A stretch of 64,000 bases of DNA from Closterium sp. NIES-65 (GCA_948144175.1 CANXME010000298.1:506001-570000); one strand, 5' to 3'. Positions 1 through 13,900 are shown, numbered from the stretch's first letter. The notes: generated from the sequence alone by a model not told the origin. Made by a program: numbers and translations.

Positions 1-3000
1 TTAGGCACAAGGCCTAGAAGAGTGCAAAAGTGCTGATGGTCACAAGGCTGAAGCGCCTTGGTGAACACATCAGCAATGTTGGCCTCACAGGCCACGTAAC
101 GCAGACAAAGCTGACCACGGTGCTGCAGCTCTCGAGCAAGGAAGTAGCGCAGAGCAATGTGCTTCGTTCTGTGCTCCAGTCTGTGCTCCTCACACAAGGC
201 AATGGCTGCCTTGTTGTCGACGTACAGCACTGGAGGAGAACGAGGCTGCTCTCCAAGGTCGGTCAGCAAGTAGGTGAGCCAGCGTAGCTCCTGGGCCGCC
301 ATGGCTGTGGCGTAGATCTCAGCCTCACAACTGGAGCTGAGAACAGAAGAAGAGCGAGTAGAACGCCAGGAAACTGAACCAGAGCCAAGACTGAAGGAGT
401 AACCCTGAGACGACCGCTGAGTAGCCTGGTCGTGTGCCCAAGAAGCGTCTGAGTGCTCAGTGAGAACAACTGGGACTCGCCCTCCAAGCACTAGCCCCAT
501 GCCCGACGTACTGCACAAGTAGCGCAACACCCTCTTAGCTGCATCCATGTGCTCCTTCCGGTGACGGCCGGGAGCGACATAGCGTGCAAGAATGCTGAGA
601 GGGTATGCAAGGTCAGGTCGAGTGCAGGTCATCAGGTACATGAGGCAACCCACAAGCTCTAGATACGGGCCACTCGACTCTACGGACTCATCCGAAGGCA
701 GAGCTGAGAGCGAGTGACCGGTAGGCAGAGGAGTGGGCTGAGGCGAGGAGTACGTGAAGCGGAAGTGCTGAAGGACCTGCTGCACCATGTGTAACTGAGT
801 CAAGGTGATGGTGCGGCGTGCTCTGTCCCGGGTGATCCGCAAGCCAAGGTAGCTTGTCACTTCACCCAGGTCTGTGCACGTGTGTCTCTTCTGTAGCTCC
901 GACTTCACGTGGGCGAGTGCCACAGTGTCAGCAGTAGCAAAGACCAAGTCGTCGACGTACACAAAGACGTAGAACGGCGGCAGTGAGGTGTCGGTGCGTA
1001 GAAACAGCGAAGGGTCAGCAGTGGAAGGCGCGAACCCAAGAGCCACAAGTGTAGTGCTCAGTGTGTCGTGCCACTTACGAGGCGCTCGACGGAGACCGTA
1101 GACTGGCCGTCGGAGGCTCCATTGGGTAGCAGGAGGGAACGACCCAGTGAAGCCAGGTGGACGGCGCAGCCAGATCTTGTGCAGGCTGCCCTGTAGGAAA
1201 GCAGTGCTGAAGTCAAGCGAGTGGAGCTCGTAGTCACGCTGAGCGGCGACGTGCAGCAGAACCTGAAGAGTGGTCATCTTTGGGGTCGGGGAGAAGGTCT
1301 AGAAGAAGTCAACTCCCTCTCGCTGACTGAAGCCTCGTGCAACGTAATGCGCCTTGAAGACAAGCGGAGAGCTCGGCGGCCGCTTCACCCTGAAACTCCA
1401 CATGCCACTGACGATGTTCGCCCCACGTGGGGGAACCTCGTCGACGTAGGTGCCTGTGGACTTCCAGGAAGCCATCTCTGTGTCCATGGCCAACTGCCAC
1501 TGAGAGGAGTAGGGTTTGGCCATCGCCTCTGCATAAGAGCGTGGGGTCGGGAAGTCTAGTGCATCCGGGTCTCCCTCAGGGGCAACAACCATGGACACGA
1601 GATGGGGTAAAGCGGCAGCAAAGTACTCAAACTCCTCCTGCCTGTCCTCAAGGTTGTCAGTGCCAAGAGCACACTCACCCCCGATGGACGGAGGACAGAC
1701 AGACTCAGACTCAGCAACTAGGCTAGCAGCGTAGTCTAGACGACAGGTGGCAGCAAAATCGTTAAGCTCAGCAACTAAGGCAGACGCAGCAGCAAACTCA
1801 AAGGAAGGGTCCGTGACAACAGTAGCCAGGAGAGGCATGACAGTATGACAGGCAGCACGAAGAGAGTTTGACTCAGGGTCAGCAAGAGCAGGAAGAGACG
1901 AAGCAGGAGGAGACGGCAGTGGGACACGCTGTGGAGCAGTGGACGGACGAAGCGCCATACGGTGAGTGCCTGGGACAGGAGGAAGACGCTGACGCTGGAC
2001 ACGACTACCAGTGAGAGTAGTATGGACAGGCGACGCATGACGAGACTCAGGCGACGCAGGACGAGACTCAGGCTCACGACGCTCAGTAAGACCTCCAGTC
2101 GGACTAGTGTAAGGAGCAGGACCAGAGAGAGAGGAGGCAGACGGTAACTGCGGCTGCAGCTGGACAGACGGAGGACACGCTAAGGAGGGAGGAGGACAAG
2201 GAGGAGGGAGCTGATCAAGAACCTGCTGAAGGAGCGGAACGAAGTACGGCCGTGGCCGTGCAGCGACACCAGAACCAGCAGGGACACCCGCACCAGGGTC
2301 CGCAGCACCAGCAGCAGCTCCAACACCTGGGTCCGCAGCTCCAGCAGCAGCTCCAACACCTGGGTCCTCAGCACCAGCAGCAGCTCCAACGCCCGGGTCC
2401 GCAGCACCAGCAGCAGCTCCAACACCTGGGTCCACAGCACCAGCAGCAGCTCCAACACTCGGGTCCGCAGCACCAGCAGCAGCTCCAACACCTGCGTCCT
2501 CAGCACTAGTAGCAGCTCCAACACCTAGGTCCGCAGCACCACCAGCAGCTCCAACACCTGGGTCCTCAGCACCAGCAGTAGCTCCAAAGCCCGGGTCCGC
2601 AGCACCAGCAGCAGCTCCAACACCTGGGTCTGCAGCACCAGCAGCAGCTCCAACGCCCGGGTCCGCAGCACCAGCAGCAGCTCCAACACCTGCGTCCTCA
2701 GCACCAGCAGCAGCTCCAACACCTGGGTTCGCAGCACCAGCAGCAGCTCCAACACCCGGGTCCTCAGCACCAGCAGCAGCTCCAACAGCCACGGCAGCGG
2801 GGTCCGTAACACGAGGCACGCCACTCCGAAGAGTGCAGCGCCGCTCGTACCGCTCACGGATCCGCTCACGGGAGGGGAGCTCCCGACTGGGAGGAGAAGC
2901 ACTAGCACCAGTCCGAGCAGCAGGCCCGGCTCGAGCAGCACCTCTCCTTAGGCTGCAGTACTGTAAGTACCACTCACGCAGCTGCTCCGAAGAGAGGGCT

Positions 3001-6000
3001 CCTCCAGGTGTAGGACTCCCAGGCCCAGTACCTCCAGACCTAGAACCCCCAGACTCCGGACTCTGCGGCTCAGCACCCCCAAGCTCAGCACTCCCAAGCT
3101 CAGCACCCCCAGGCTCCACACCCCCAGGCTCAGCACCCCCAGGCTCAGTACCCTCAAGCTTAGCACCCCCAAGCTCCACACCCCTAGGCTCAACACCCCG
3201 CGGCTCAGCACCCCTAGGCTCAGCACCCCCAGCAGGACGAGAGTCGACAGCTACCTCAACAGGCTCAATCGGGTCTACCTGAGACACACCTGAGTGAGCG
3301 GCACCCTAAGGGGGGAGGGGGTTTACAACAGCAGCACCTGGGGCGAGGAAGAGAGGCGGGGGGGGGGAGCGGGGCAGTGCGGTAGGGGAAGAGGCGGTAG
3401 TAGGGGACGGACTCGTCAAAAGTGACGTCCTGAGAGGGCAAGACTTGGCGCGAGGTGGCGTGGTAAAACTGTCAACCAGACGCGTCCGGGACAAAGCCGA
3501 GGAAGACGCAGGGAACAGCACGGGAGGAGAGCTTATCCACAGACGTATCGCGGACAAAAGCTCAAGATCCCCAGACCCGAAAACGCGACGCATCGCCAAC
3601 CTCCCCCGTCCACAGCAGTGTGGGCGAGGTCTCAGGCAAGGAGACATGGGGCCAGAGGTTGAGCTGATGCGCAGCGTACCGGACCGCAAACGGCCACAGA
3701 AAGTGGGGGGCAGCCCCATGGATCAAGGAGGTACGGGCGACCTTCATGACCAGGCCAATGCGGCACTCCGCAACCCCATTCTGTTGTGGAGAGGTCGGAA
3801 GTGTGAACGACTGCTCAATGCCGTGCTCAGCACAGTAGGCTGCCAAGAGGTCGGAACTCACCACCTCTGTCAGAGTGCAAGCGCAGGACAGGAAAGTCCG
3901 AGTGAAAACGCTCGATGAGCTGGAGACGGGCTCTGCGGATCCAAGGGATCAAGACATCAGGGACCTCACCCTTGGTGTGCAAAGGGAAGACCGAGGTGTA
4001 GCGCGAGTAGTCGTCAACAACTATCAGGAAGTACCTCTCCTGACCCTGACCACGGACGTGGGCTGGGCCCCACACGTCCATGTGGAGCGTCTGCAAGGGA
4101 GCAGTCGTCGGGGGAAACGAGGAGGAGTGAGGAGCGGCGCGCTGCCGTCCCTCGACACAGGGGAGACAGGTAGGAGCAGGCAAGGGTGGGAGGGCAGGAA
4201 GGACCCTGGGCAGGCCAGAGACAAGGTACCGTGAGTGAATGGCACGAAGCCACTGCACAGACGGGTGGCCAAGGCGGTGGTGCCAGAGGACAGTCTCGTG
4301 TGCCAGAGAGCGACACGAGGAGGGAGCCGACACCTGACCTGACGCGGACGTAGACGCAGACGCAACAACCTGAGGGGACTCAGTAGTCAGTGTGTACAGG
4401 TCCGACCCTGGCTGCCGAGTGAAGGTAGCCAAGTGACGGCCCGTACGAGCACACGTACAGTGTGTCACGCGCTCGTAGGCTAGGGTGAAATGGTGAACAC
4501 CCCCGTCCTAGAGCGCATATCCTGCCACCAAGTTCGTAGAGAATGAGGGGAGGTGGAGACCCGACAGTGTGCCCGACGGGACCGCAGGACAAGGAAGGAC
4601 AGTGGAAGAGGTCGCAATGACCGGACCCCCAGAGGGGTCAGCAAGGGAGACGGCAACTGGCCGAGCAAGCGGCTCAAGGGCAGTGCGGTCACGAAAGAAG
4701 CAGCGAGAAGCACCTGAGTCTAGTGTGAAGGTGTGCAGTGCTGGAGTCGACTCAGTACCAAGGGGGGCAGACACACAAGCACCTAGAGCAGCACCCTCAC
4801 CAGCACCTGGGGTAGCCGAGACGCGAGTACCTGGAGCGGCAGACGCACTGGCCCTAATGTCCGGGTCGGGCGGCACACACAAGTACTCAGCACCCTCTCC
4901 ACTAGTAGACATCACATACATGGCAGATAGAATAGCATCAAAGTCTAAAGCATAGATATCAATCCCCTTCTTCAGGAGATCAATCTAGCGGGGCAGCTCA
5001 GTGGCCTGAGGGAAATGAACACGCCAAGCGTCGTCGAGACGAGCGAAGCAGCGCTGTGTGGTGTGCGGTCGTCCACACTGCTGACCAGTGCGGTCACCAG
5101 TGCGAATGACGTACGTGCAGCTAAGACCACCCCCACCCCCGTGCTGAGAGTACCACTCACGGACCTCATGGGGCGAAGGAGTGTGCTGCTGGCCCTGGCC
5201 ACCGCCAAAGCCTCTACGGCCACCACCACCGCTGCCACCTCCTCGACCACCCCAACCCCTGCCGCCGCCCCGTCCACCTCTACCCCAACCACCGCCTCCG
5301 CCCCTGCCACCTCCCCCGCCGCTGCCGCCACCACCCTCATCGCTACCACTCGCCCCTCCAGCCGAGCCACCACCCCCACCGCCTCCACCGCCCCCACCGC
5401 CGCCTCCCCCGCCGTCACCGCCACCACCCTTTGCCCCTTTGCCCTTGCCGCTGTGGCGCCCGCACGAGGCAAACGCAGCGCCGACCTTCTCAGCACCAAG
5501 AAGGTCGAGTGCAGCAGCAGAGGCGATAGAGGGAAGAAGGGGGGAAGGAGGACACCCCTCAAAGAACGGGGTACGAGGGTCGCCACGAGAGGCACCTATA
5601 GCGACTATGCTAGTCTCAACTGCAAGTAGCTCCTTCTCGAGGAGGGCAATGGTGAGCTTAGTGGGGCAGCGAGCTAAGAAGTGGTCCCTGACAGCACGCA
5701 GTGTGTCAGGGAGGCGGGTGACTAGGTGGTAGAGAGTGAGCCAGAGTGGAGGGGGGTGCGTGGCAAGGAACTCAGCGGGCATGGCGGCACGGAAGCGGGC
5801 CTAACTTGTACGGAGGTGCGTGATGAGGTCAGCGATTGTGTGGAACGAGGCCAGGTCGGGAAACAGGTAGGGGAGGGAGAGACGGCCTAGCGCGGCAGAG
5901 GCAGGTGAGGAGTAGCGAGCAACTACAGCTGTGTACAGTGCCTGTGCAGTCTTGTGCTGGCCAAAGTGCTCGCGTTCGTCTATCGGCAGTGAGTTGCGAA

Positions 6001-6217
6001 TAGCGAAGCGAGCGTGGGCATCACGAGTCTACCACTGTGAGCGAGCAGTGCTGTCAGCAGTAGCAGCAGGGGCAGTGACATGGCCTAGGGCGTGGTCGTA
6101 CAGTGAGATGTCATCCTTGACTATGAGCTGTAGGTAGAGGTGCAGGTCATCTAGCCAGGTGTCAAACTTCACTGGGCGGCCCTCAGCATCGAACACGAGA
6201 ACCTGTGGGCTAGCCAT

Positions 6218-6840
6218 AGGAACAGTAGAAGTAGCAGCAGTAGCAGTAGGAGAAGCAGTTAGGATGGTTCAGTTAGGGGAGGGCGGCGCGGCTCGGTTCG
6301 GGTCAGGTCGCGCGGTTCGGCTGGGTTCGCGCGGCTCGGCTCGGGGCGCGCGGCTCAGGTCGCGCGGCTCGGGTCGTGCGGCTCAGGTCGCGCGGCTCGG
6401 TTCGGTCGCGGGCTGCGGCGGGAACGGGCAGCTCGGGGCCTCTAGGAACGGTGGGCATGGGGCCGGTTGGGGCCTCTAGGGACGGCGGGCGAGGGGTCGA
6501 CGGGGCCGTTTGAGGCCCTAGAGAGGCGAGCGCGGGGCCGATCGGGGCCTGAGCAGGGCCTCTAGGGACAGCAGGCGCGGGGCCGACGGGGCCTGAATGG
6601 GGCGGGCGCGGGGCTGACGGGGCGTGAACGGGGCCTAACGGTGCCTATTAGGGGCCGACGGGGCCGCTAGGTAGGTAAGCGCGGGGCCGTCAAGGGGGCC
6701 TCTAGGGGCGATTGCGGTGGGCCGTTAGGGGCCTCTAGGGGCGTGACAAAGCCGAGGCGCCCTAGGGCGCAAGTAGGTAGGTAGGTAGTGGTGGGCCCTT
6801 AAAAAAAAATTCGGTCGTAGGAAGGACCTGCTCTATACCA
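6218..6840 (-). other. G-rich 5' leader of E1
   Basis: No gene is seen. The stretch is built of short degenerate repeats (CGCGGCTCGG- and GGGGCCTCTAGGG-like), comparable to the leaders between LTR and Gag in E2 and E3. I read it as untranslated leader of the retroelement. Confidence 0.6.
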
Positions 6841-6972
6841 TGTTGGAATAACTGAACAGGAATGGATGAACTAACAGTGAAATAGGTACAAGTACCTAAC
6901 CCTAGAATTGTGTACCCCCTATAGGCTAACCCACTGTAGCCTAAACAAACACAACATATATAATGTTTGATA
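6841..6972 (-). repeat. 5' LTR of E1
   Basis: This block of about 132 bp starts TGTTGG and ends in TTTGATA on the plus strand. It directly follows CTCTATACCA, the reverse complement of a TGGTATAGAG primer-site-like sequence seen next to the other copia LTRs here. It shares the GGTACA...ACCCTAG...TGTACC core of the other LTRs. Confidence 0.75.
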
Positions 6973-7204
6973 GACTCCCGCGGAGCAACTCGGTATCCGC
7001 TCCTACAAAGAAAGCGCTGCTCCAGCACCTCGTTGAGGTACCGAAGGATTTTGTCACCTCCAGCAGGCTCCTTCAGCAACTTATGGAGACCAAGATGGGG
7101 CACGCGGAGAAAGCGAGTTTATACATTAATTGCTGTCGGAACATCCGTGATCAAATCACGAAACAGCAAGCGTCTCCATTCACTAGTCAAATCACGGAAC
7201 ATCC
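6973..7204. other. unassigned spacer between E1 and E4
   Basis: About 230 bp separate the E1 LTR from the next copia fragment. The sequence is not visibly repeated elsewhere in the window. A short inverted motif (GATCAAATCACG / CTAGTCAAATCACGG) is present. No gene is recognised. It could be old host sequence or the end of another element. Confidence 0.4.
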
Positions 7205-9240
7205 TCCACCCCTTTGTTTCCCTAGCTGCACGCGTCTGCTCGGGTAGCTACCCAGTGTGAGTGTCGCCGGCTGTCGCACGACACTCTCCTGTGGCACCAC
7301 CGCCTTGGTCACCCCTCCCTGCCTTGCCTTCGTAGCATGCACTCTCGCCTCCTCGTCTTTGGTCTTCCCAGGTCTCTTCCTGCCCTCCCTCCCTTGCCTG
7401 CGCCGCCCTGCATTCCTTGCGTCGAGGGGCGGCAGCGCGCTGCTCCTCACTCCTCCTCGTTCCCTCCCACAGAGGCTCCACTGCAGACTCTCCACCTGGA
7501 CGTGTGGGGCCCAGCCCGCATCCGTGGACAGGGCCACGAGCGGTACTTCCTGCTGGTTCTTGTCGACTACACGCGTTACACCACAGTTTTACCCTTGCAG
7601 CGCAAGGGGGATGTCCCTGATGTTTTGATCCCCTGGATCCACGCTGTTCGTCTCCAGCTCCGCGAGCGGTTCCAGTCGGACCTTCCTGTTTTGCGTCTGC
7701 ACTCCGACAGAGATGGTGAGTTCTCCTCAGACCTCTTCGCAGCCTTCTGTGCGGAGCACAGCATCCGCCAGACTACGCTTCCAGCCTCTTCGCAGCAGAA
7801 TGGGGTTGCTGAGCGCCGCATTGGCTTAGTCATGGAGGTCGCTCGTACTTCCATGATCCATGCGGGTGCCCCCCATTTTCTGTGGCCGTTTGCGGTCCGG
7901 TACGCCGCGCATCAGCTCAACCTTTGGCCTCGTGTCTCCTTGCCGGAGACCTCGCCCACACTGCTGTGGACAGGGAAGGTTGGCGACGCGTCGCGTTTCC
8001 GGGTCTGGGGTGCACGTGCCTTTGTCTACGATACCACCGCGGACAAGCTCTCCCCTTGCACCATTCCTTGCGTCTTCCTTGGTTTTGTCCCTGACGCACC
8101 TGGCTGGCAGTTTTACGACCCCGCCTCGCGCCGCATCTTTCTGTCTCAGGTCGTCACCTTTGACGAGTCGGTCCCATTTTACCGCCTTTTCCCCTACCGC
8201 ACTGCTCCTCGCCCCCCCCCCCCCCCCGCCGCTCTTTCTCGCCCCAGGTCCTCCCCATGTAGACCCCCTCCCCACGCCAGGTGCTGCTCCTTCAGGTGTT
8301 TCTCAGGTAGACCCTCCCGTCCCTGCGCCTGCTGAGGTCACTGGTGACTCCGGTCTTGCTGGGAGTGGTGCTGTCTCTGGGGGTGCGGAGCTTGGGGGTG
8401 CGCAGCGTGGGGGTGCTAAGTCTGGGGAAGCTTAGCGTGAGGAGCTTGAGGGTGTGGAGCCTGGGGGTGCTGCGCATTGGGGGTGCTGCGTCTGGGGGTG
8501 CTGAGCCTGCGTGTGCAGAGCCTGGGGGTGTTGAGTCTGGGGGTGAGTCGCTTGAGGGTTCTGAGACTGCTGTTACGCGGTCTCCTTGGAGTAGTCGTCT
8601 TCGTCGGCGTGTGCCTCTCACCTCCCAGCAGCTGCACGACTGGTACGGTCGCCGTCAGCATCGCGCTTCTGCACCTCAGGGCTCTATTGCCGGGGGTTCT
8701 TCTGCTGGCGTCACTGGAGCTGGGAGTGGTGCTGGTCCTTTGCCTGCTAGAGGTGCTGGTGTCGCTAGTCCTAAAGGTGCTTGTACTGGGGGTACTGGAG
8801 CTACTCGGGTTGGCGGTGTTGTGTCTAAGGGTGCTACTGCTAGTGGCACTGCGGCTGAAGACCCTGGATTGGAGGTGCCGGTTCTAGGGGTGCTGCAGCA
8901 GGTGGAGCTGGTGCTGAGGGTACTGGAGCTGCTGGAGGTGCTGGAGCTGCTGGGGGTACTGGAGTTGCTGGAGGTGCTGGAGCTGCTGGTGCTGGTGGCA
9001 CTGCACAGCCGCGGTTGTTCTTCGCTCCACTGTCTCCGTCGTCTCAGCCACCGCCTGACTCTGCGCTTCGCCAGGTTCTCAGTCTCCCTTCGTCTACTGG
9101 TCTTCCGTTACAGCCTGGCTCACCTCTCCCTGCTCCTTCTCCGTACACAGCGCAGACTGGGGGCCTTGCTGAGCGTCGTGAGCCTCCGTTGTGTCCTGTC
9201 TCCCCTGTCCGTTCTGGTCGTTCCAGTCGTCGTGTTCCTC
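7205..9240 (+). mobile_element. Ty1/copia fragment E4 (integrase and linker), plus strand
   Basis: On the plus strand this piece carries the end of the GAG-pre-integrase region (HHRLGHPS-like), the integrase core (LDVWGPARIRGQG, LHSDRDGEF, QQNGVAERRIG, about 7.47-7.85 kb), the KLSPC..CVFLGF region and the repetitive Gly/Ala linker up to SPYTAQTGGLAERREP near 9.2 kb. It has no RT or LTRs, so it is a partial copy related to E1-E3. It carries a few breaks. It ends abruptly at about 9240, where composition changes to the AT-richer old copia. Confidence 0.85.
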
Positions 9241-10597
9241 ATCACGCTGACAACCATGAAGAGCGATGGCAACCAAGGCGCCACGATTGCCAATTTTCTA
9301 AGTCTTCAGACATTCAACGGATCGATGCAAATTCCGGTCCAATAGTCGCCACCCAAATTCTACTCACCACAACAATTGGGTCAACCGACAAGTTGCTTGT
9401 CACTACCAGCCTCAACACCAAGCTTCTCGTTCTCAGGACAACAACACCAGCAGCAGCAGTAGACACAAACGTCAGAGACTCGAGGAACAAGAAACAAGAT
9501 TGCGAACATGACGACGAGGCGTCGCCCACGAGCTATTACGCCTGAGGAAGAAGAAGAACTCGTCGGCGAATTAATTCGACCAGAAGTGGGCTACAAAAAC
9601 CCACTCACCAACAGACACTACTACCACGAAGACCAAGATCGGCAAGAATGGCACTTACCAATCCAGCTGAGAGAAAGCCCACCTCACCGTCATGATTAGC
9701 GACCCATTCGCCTAGGATGGCAAAAGGAACAAAACTTCCTGATAGTCGACACGGCGTCCATCATAACGCCGCGACTCGCACTACTTTTATGCAACAACAA
9801 CGCAACTCACAACAAATGGTACTTGGATAGCTGCTGCGGCCAACACATGGTGGGATCGGTGCGCTATGTCTCCAACGTTAGCCACACTCCGGCTCCCACT
9901 TACATCACCGTTGCCAACAACGGCCAGCTACGTCTAAATATGCAAGGCATCATCGTGCTGCAAGTACGAGTGAACAACAGACACATTACCTTCAATGACA
10001 TGCTTTACGTGTCGGACCTTCGCTTCAATCTGTTGTCCGTGGCACAACTTTCTGACAGTGGAGTCACGTTCATCACCGACCCTTACACACGTAACCTCAT
10101 CCTCAACTACGCTCCTCTTCACACACCCGTCAAAACTCACAAGTTCATTGGGCGAGCACGTTCAATCAACAGAGTCTATGTGCTCGACTTCGACATACCC
10201 GACTGTAGGGCAACATCGGACGAATTTGTGGATCTCGTTTCCTTGGACTTTGCCTACAGAGACGAAAATTTCTGGAAGCATGTTGATGGATGACCGTGGA
10301 TCAGACGCAGTCCTTACCCTCGGGAGATACATCTGCACGAGCCTGGGCTTGACGGACTCTGCACCACCTGCTTCACGCCCACAACGAGCCTCACATAAGA
10401 AATTGAAAGAGACTTGGCGCCGATAGAAGGCATGAAAGAGATAGAAGCAACAATCGGAACGTTCGACGAAGAGAATCGTCTATGTCCTTACCGCCGCGAA
10501 GTCTACCTCCACGTAGACAAAGAATAGAAGGACCCTGACGCACCTGGCAAGCTCAATGTCAAGGAAGAGAAGGAGAAAGCAAATGAAGAGGAGAGGG
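9241..10597 (+). mobile_element. old Ty1/copia (lineage 2), left part
   Basis: AT-richer sequence encodes a copia protease/pre-integrase region on the plus strand: a WYLDSCCGQHMVG protease-site-like motif at about 9.82 kb, then VANNGQLRL, MLYVSDLRFNLLSV and RVYVLDFD. This lineage is distinct from E1-E5 in sequence and base composition. It is interrupted at 10597 by E3, whose GAGGG target duplication ends here. The right part resumes at 25488. It is broken in many places and older than its passengers. Confidence 0.8.
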
Positions 10598-10651
10598 TGT
10601 GAAAGGAATGAACAGGAATGAATTGACTAAGTCAGAGTTGGGTACAAATAC

Positions 10652-10782
10652 TGTGAAACTATGAGCAGAGGAATGAATTGACTAAGTCAGAGTTGGGTAC
10701 AAATACAACCCTAGCAAACTGTACCCCATATGTGCTACCCCACTATGGCCTACAAACATGCATCAGCTATAATAATCTGACA
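10652..10782 (-). repeat. 3' LTR of E2
   Basis: The LTR is 131 bp, TGTGAAAC...ATCTGACA on the plus strand. It is followed by ACCCCCATAGGC, whose complement is the purine-rich tract upstream of the 3' LTR. Confidence 0.93.
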
Positions 10783-10986
10783 CACCCCCATAGGCAAAGT
10801 GGGGGAGAACAAGGGGTCACAAGACCAGTCAAGCAAAGCAAAACAAGCTCAGGGTGGATCACAAAGTCACCACACAGTCCGAGCACAAGAGCAAGGCCAG
10901 AGGCCAGTTCACATGCAGGAGTAAAGACATATATATAAAACTAGACAAGCAAGAGCAGGTATATATATGTCAAAGTACAAGTAAAG
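10783..10986 (-). other. 3' untranslated region and polypurine tract of E2
   Basis: No coding signal is seen. The stretch starts with the complement of a purine tract and holds ATATATATA-like patches. It is repeated almost identically at 18201-18404 in E3. Confidence 0.75.
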
Positions 10987-13900
10987 TCAAGAAGAGAGCA
11001 AGTGAGGCAAGACAGGTACAAGACCCAGCTGGGTACAAAAGCGCTGATGGTCGCAAGGCGCAAGTGCCTTGGTGAACACATCAGCAGTGTTGGCCTCAGA
11101 GGCCACGTAAGCAAGTCGCAACTGACCACGCTGCTGCAGCTCACGAGCAAGGAAGTAGCGGAGAGCAATGTGCTTCGTTCTGTGCTCCAAGCGCTGCTCT
11201 CGACACAAGGCCAACATGGCCTTGTTGTCTACGTACAGCACTGGAGGAGAACGAGGCAGCTCTCCAAGGTCAGTCAGCAGGTAGGTGAGCCAGCGAAGCT
11301 CCTGTGCAGCCATGGCCCCGGCGTAGATCTCAGCCTCACAACTGGAGCCGAGAACCGAAGACGAGCGAGTAGACCGCCACGAGACAGAGCCGGAACCAAG
11401 GCTGAAGGTGTAACCCTGTGACGACCGCTGCGTAGCCTGGTCGTCAGCCCAAGAAGCGTCTGCGTGCCCAGTAAGGACCACTGGACTCCGCCCTCCAAGC
11501 ACTAGCCCCATGCCCGACGTACTGCACAGGTAGCGCAATACCCTCTTCGCTGCAGCCATGTGCTCTGGTCGGTGTCTCCCAGGAGCAACATAGCGTGCAA
11601 GGATGCTCAGAGGGTATGCAAGGTCAGGTCGAGTGCAGGTCATCAGGTACATGAGGCAGCCAACAAGCTCTGCATACGGACCACTCGACTCTACGGACTC
11701 ATCCGAAGGCAGAGCTGAGAGTGAGTGGCGAGTAGGCAGAGGAGTGGCCTGAGGCGAGGAGTACGTGAAGCCGAAGCGCTGAAGGACCTGCTGCACCATG
11801 TGTGACTGAGTCAGGGTAATGGTGCGGCGTGCTCTGTCCCGAGTGATCTGCAAGCCAAGGTAGCTGCGCAGTTCACCCAGGTCTGTGCACGTGTGTCTCT
11901 TCAGCAGCTCGGACTTCACGTAGGCGAGTCCAGCAGTGTCCGCTGTGGCAAAGACCAAGTCGTCGACGTACACGAGGATGTAGAACGGCGGCAGGGAAGT
12001 GTCGGTGCGAAGAAACAGCGACGGGTCAGCAGTAGAAGGAGCAAACCCAAGAGCCGCAAGCGTAGTCCTCAGTGTGTCGTGCCACTCACGCGGTGCCTGG
12101 CGGAGACCGTAGACTGGCCGTCGGAGGCTCCACTGGGTGCCAGGAGGGAAAGTCCCAGTGAAGCCAGGCGGACGGCGCAGCCAGATCTCCTCGTGCAGGC
12201 TACCCTGCAGGAACGCAGTGCTGAAGTCGAGAGAGTGAAGCTCGTAGTCGCGCTGAGCGGCAATGTGCAGCAGCACCCGAAGAGTGGTCATCTTCGGGGT
12301 GGGAGAGAAGGTCTGAAAGTAGTCAACTCCCTGCCGCTGACTGAAGCCACGAGCCACGTAACGCGCCTTGAAGACAGGCGGCGAGCCCGGCGGCCGCTTC
12401 ACCCTGAAGATCCACATGCCACTGACGATGTTCGCCCCAGGAGGGGGAACCGCGTCAACGTAGGTGCCTGTGGACTTCCAGGAAGCCATCTCTGCATCCA
12501 TAGCTGCCTGCCACTAAGAGGAGTAGGGACCCTCTACGGCCTCCGCGTAAGAACGCGGAGTCGGGATGTCTAGTGCATCCGGGTCTCCCTCAGGGGCTAG
12601 CAGTACAGACGCGAGACGAGGTGAAGCAGCGGCTAGACACTGGAACTCCTCCTGCCTGTCCTCTAGGACGTCCGTGCCAAGGGCACACTCACCCCCGACG
12701 GACGGAGGACAGGCGGACTCAGACTCAGCGACAAGACGAGCAGCGTAGTCTAGACGACAGCGCGCAGCAAAGTCGACAAGCTCAGTGACAAGGGCAGACG
12801 CAGCAGACGACTCGAAGGAAGGGTCAGTGACAGCAGTAGTAAGGAGACGCGTGACAGTAGGACTGGCAGCACGAAGAGAGTCCGACTCCGGGTCGGCAAG
12901 AGCAGGAAGAGAGGAAGCAGGAGGAGAAGGCAAAGGGGCACGCAGAGGAGCAGTGGACGGACGCAGTGACATCCGGTGCGTGCCAGGGACAGGAGGAGGA
13001 CGCTGACGCGACCCGCGACCACTAGCGCGCTCAGTACGAACAGGCGACGCAGGACGAGACGCAGGCTCACGACGCTCAGTAAGACCTCCAGTCGGACCAG
13101 CGTAGGGAGAAGGAGCAGGCAAAGGGGAGGCAGGCTGTAGCTGTGGCTGTGACCGGACAGGCTGCGGACCCTCTAAGGAAGGAGGAGGAGGTGTAAGACC
13201 AAGAACCTGCTGCAGGAGCGGAACGAAGTACGGTCGAGGCCGCGCGGCGACGCCAGAAACAGCAGGAACAGCACCAGCACCCCCGGCAGGAGCACCCACT
13301 CCAGCAGCACCTCCAGCAGAACCACCAGAAGCTCCAGAACCTCCAGCAGCAGCACCAGGAGCACCGTCAGTCGGACCACCAACCGCAGGCTCAGCGCCAA
13401 CGTCCTCAGCAGGACCAGCTCCAGGAGAACACTCAGACCCAGCAGCTCCAGCACCCACAGGACGAGCACCGCCAGGTCGCGTGGCAGCAGCGCCCTCCGC
13501 AGCCGAAGAACCACCAGCACCAGCGGCACGCCTCCAGCGCCGGGCAAACCACTCACGCAGCTCCTGTGGAGAGAGCGGCTCCCGGTGAGACGAAGCACCC
13601 CCAGGCACAGCACCTCCAGGCTCGGCACCTCCCGGCTCAGCACCCCCAGGCTCAGTACCCCCAGACACAGCACCCCCAGGCACAGCACCCCCAGGCTCAG
13701 CACCCCCAGGCTCAGCACCCCCAGGCCCAGCACCCCCAGACTCCGCACCCCTAGGCTCAGCACCCCTAGACTCCGCACCCCCAGGCTCAGCTCCCGCAGC
13801 CGCACCAGAGTCACCAGTGACCTCGACAGGCTCGACCGCGTCTACCTGGGACACACCTGAAGGGGCAGGACCCTGAGGGGGGAGGGGGTCTACCGGGGGG

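Larger units (their letters stand above)
1..6972 (-). mobile_element. Ty1/copia LTR retrotransposon E1, decayed, cut by window start
   Basis: Read on the minus strand, the parts run from right to left: 5' LTR (6841-6972), a G-rich leader (about 6230-6840), Gag (about 6217-4985, with a glycine-rich stretch), protease region (about 4.7 kb, LDSGAS motif), GAG-pre-integrase and integrase core (about 4.4-3.56 kb), a long repetitive linker rich in Gly/Ala/Glu/Pro (about 3.25-2.2 kb), then reverse transcriptase and RNase H to the window edge. The 3' LTR lies outside the window. Domain order (integrase before RT) marks copia. The element is broken in many places, of the order of ten, and is clearly older than E2 and E3, which belong to the same broad family. 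It is a fossil and no working product is expected. Confidence 0.9.

Noticed and set aside
9241-9540. Possible host gene at the composition change near 9.24 kb
   Set aside because: The stretch leads into a copia protease/pre-integrase region in the same AT-richer composition, so it is better read as the Gag end of the old copia.
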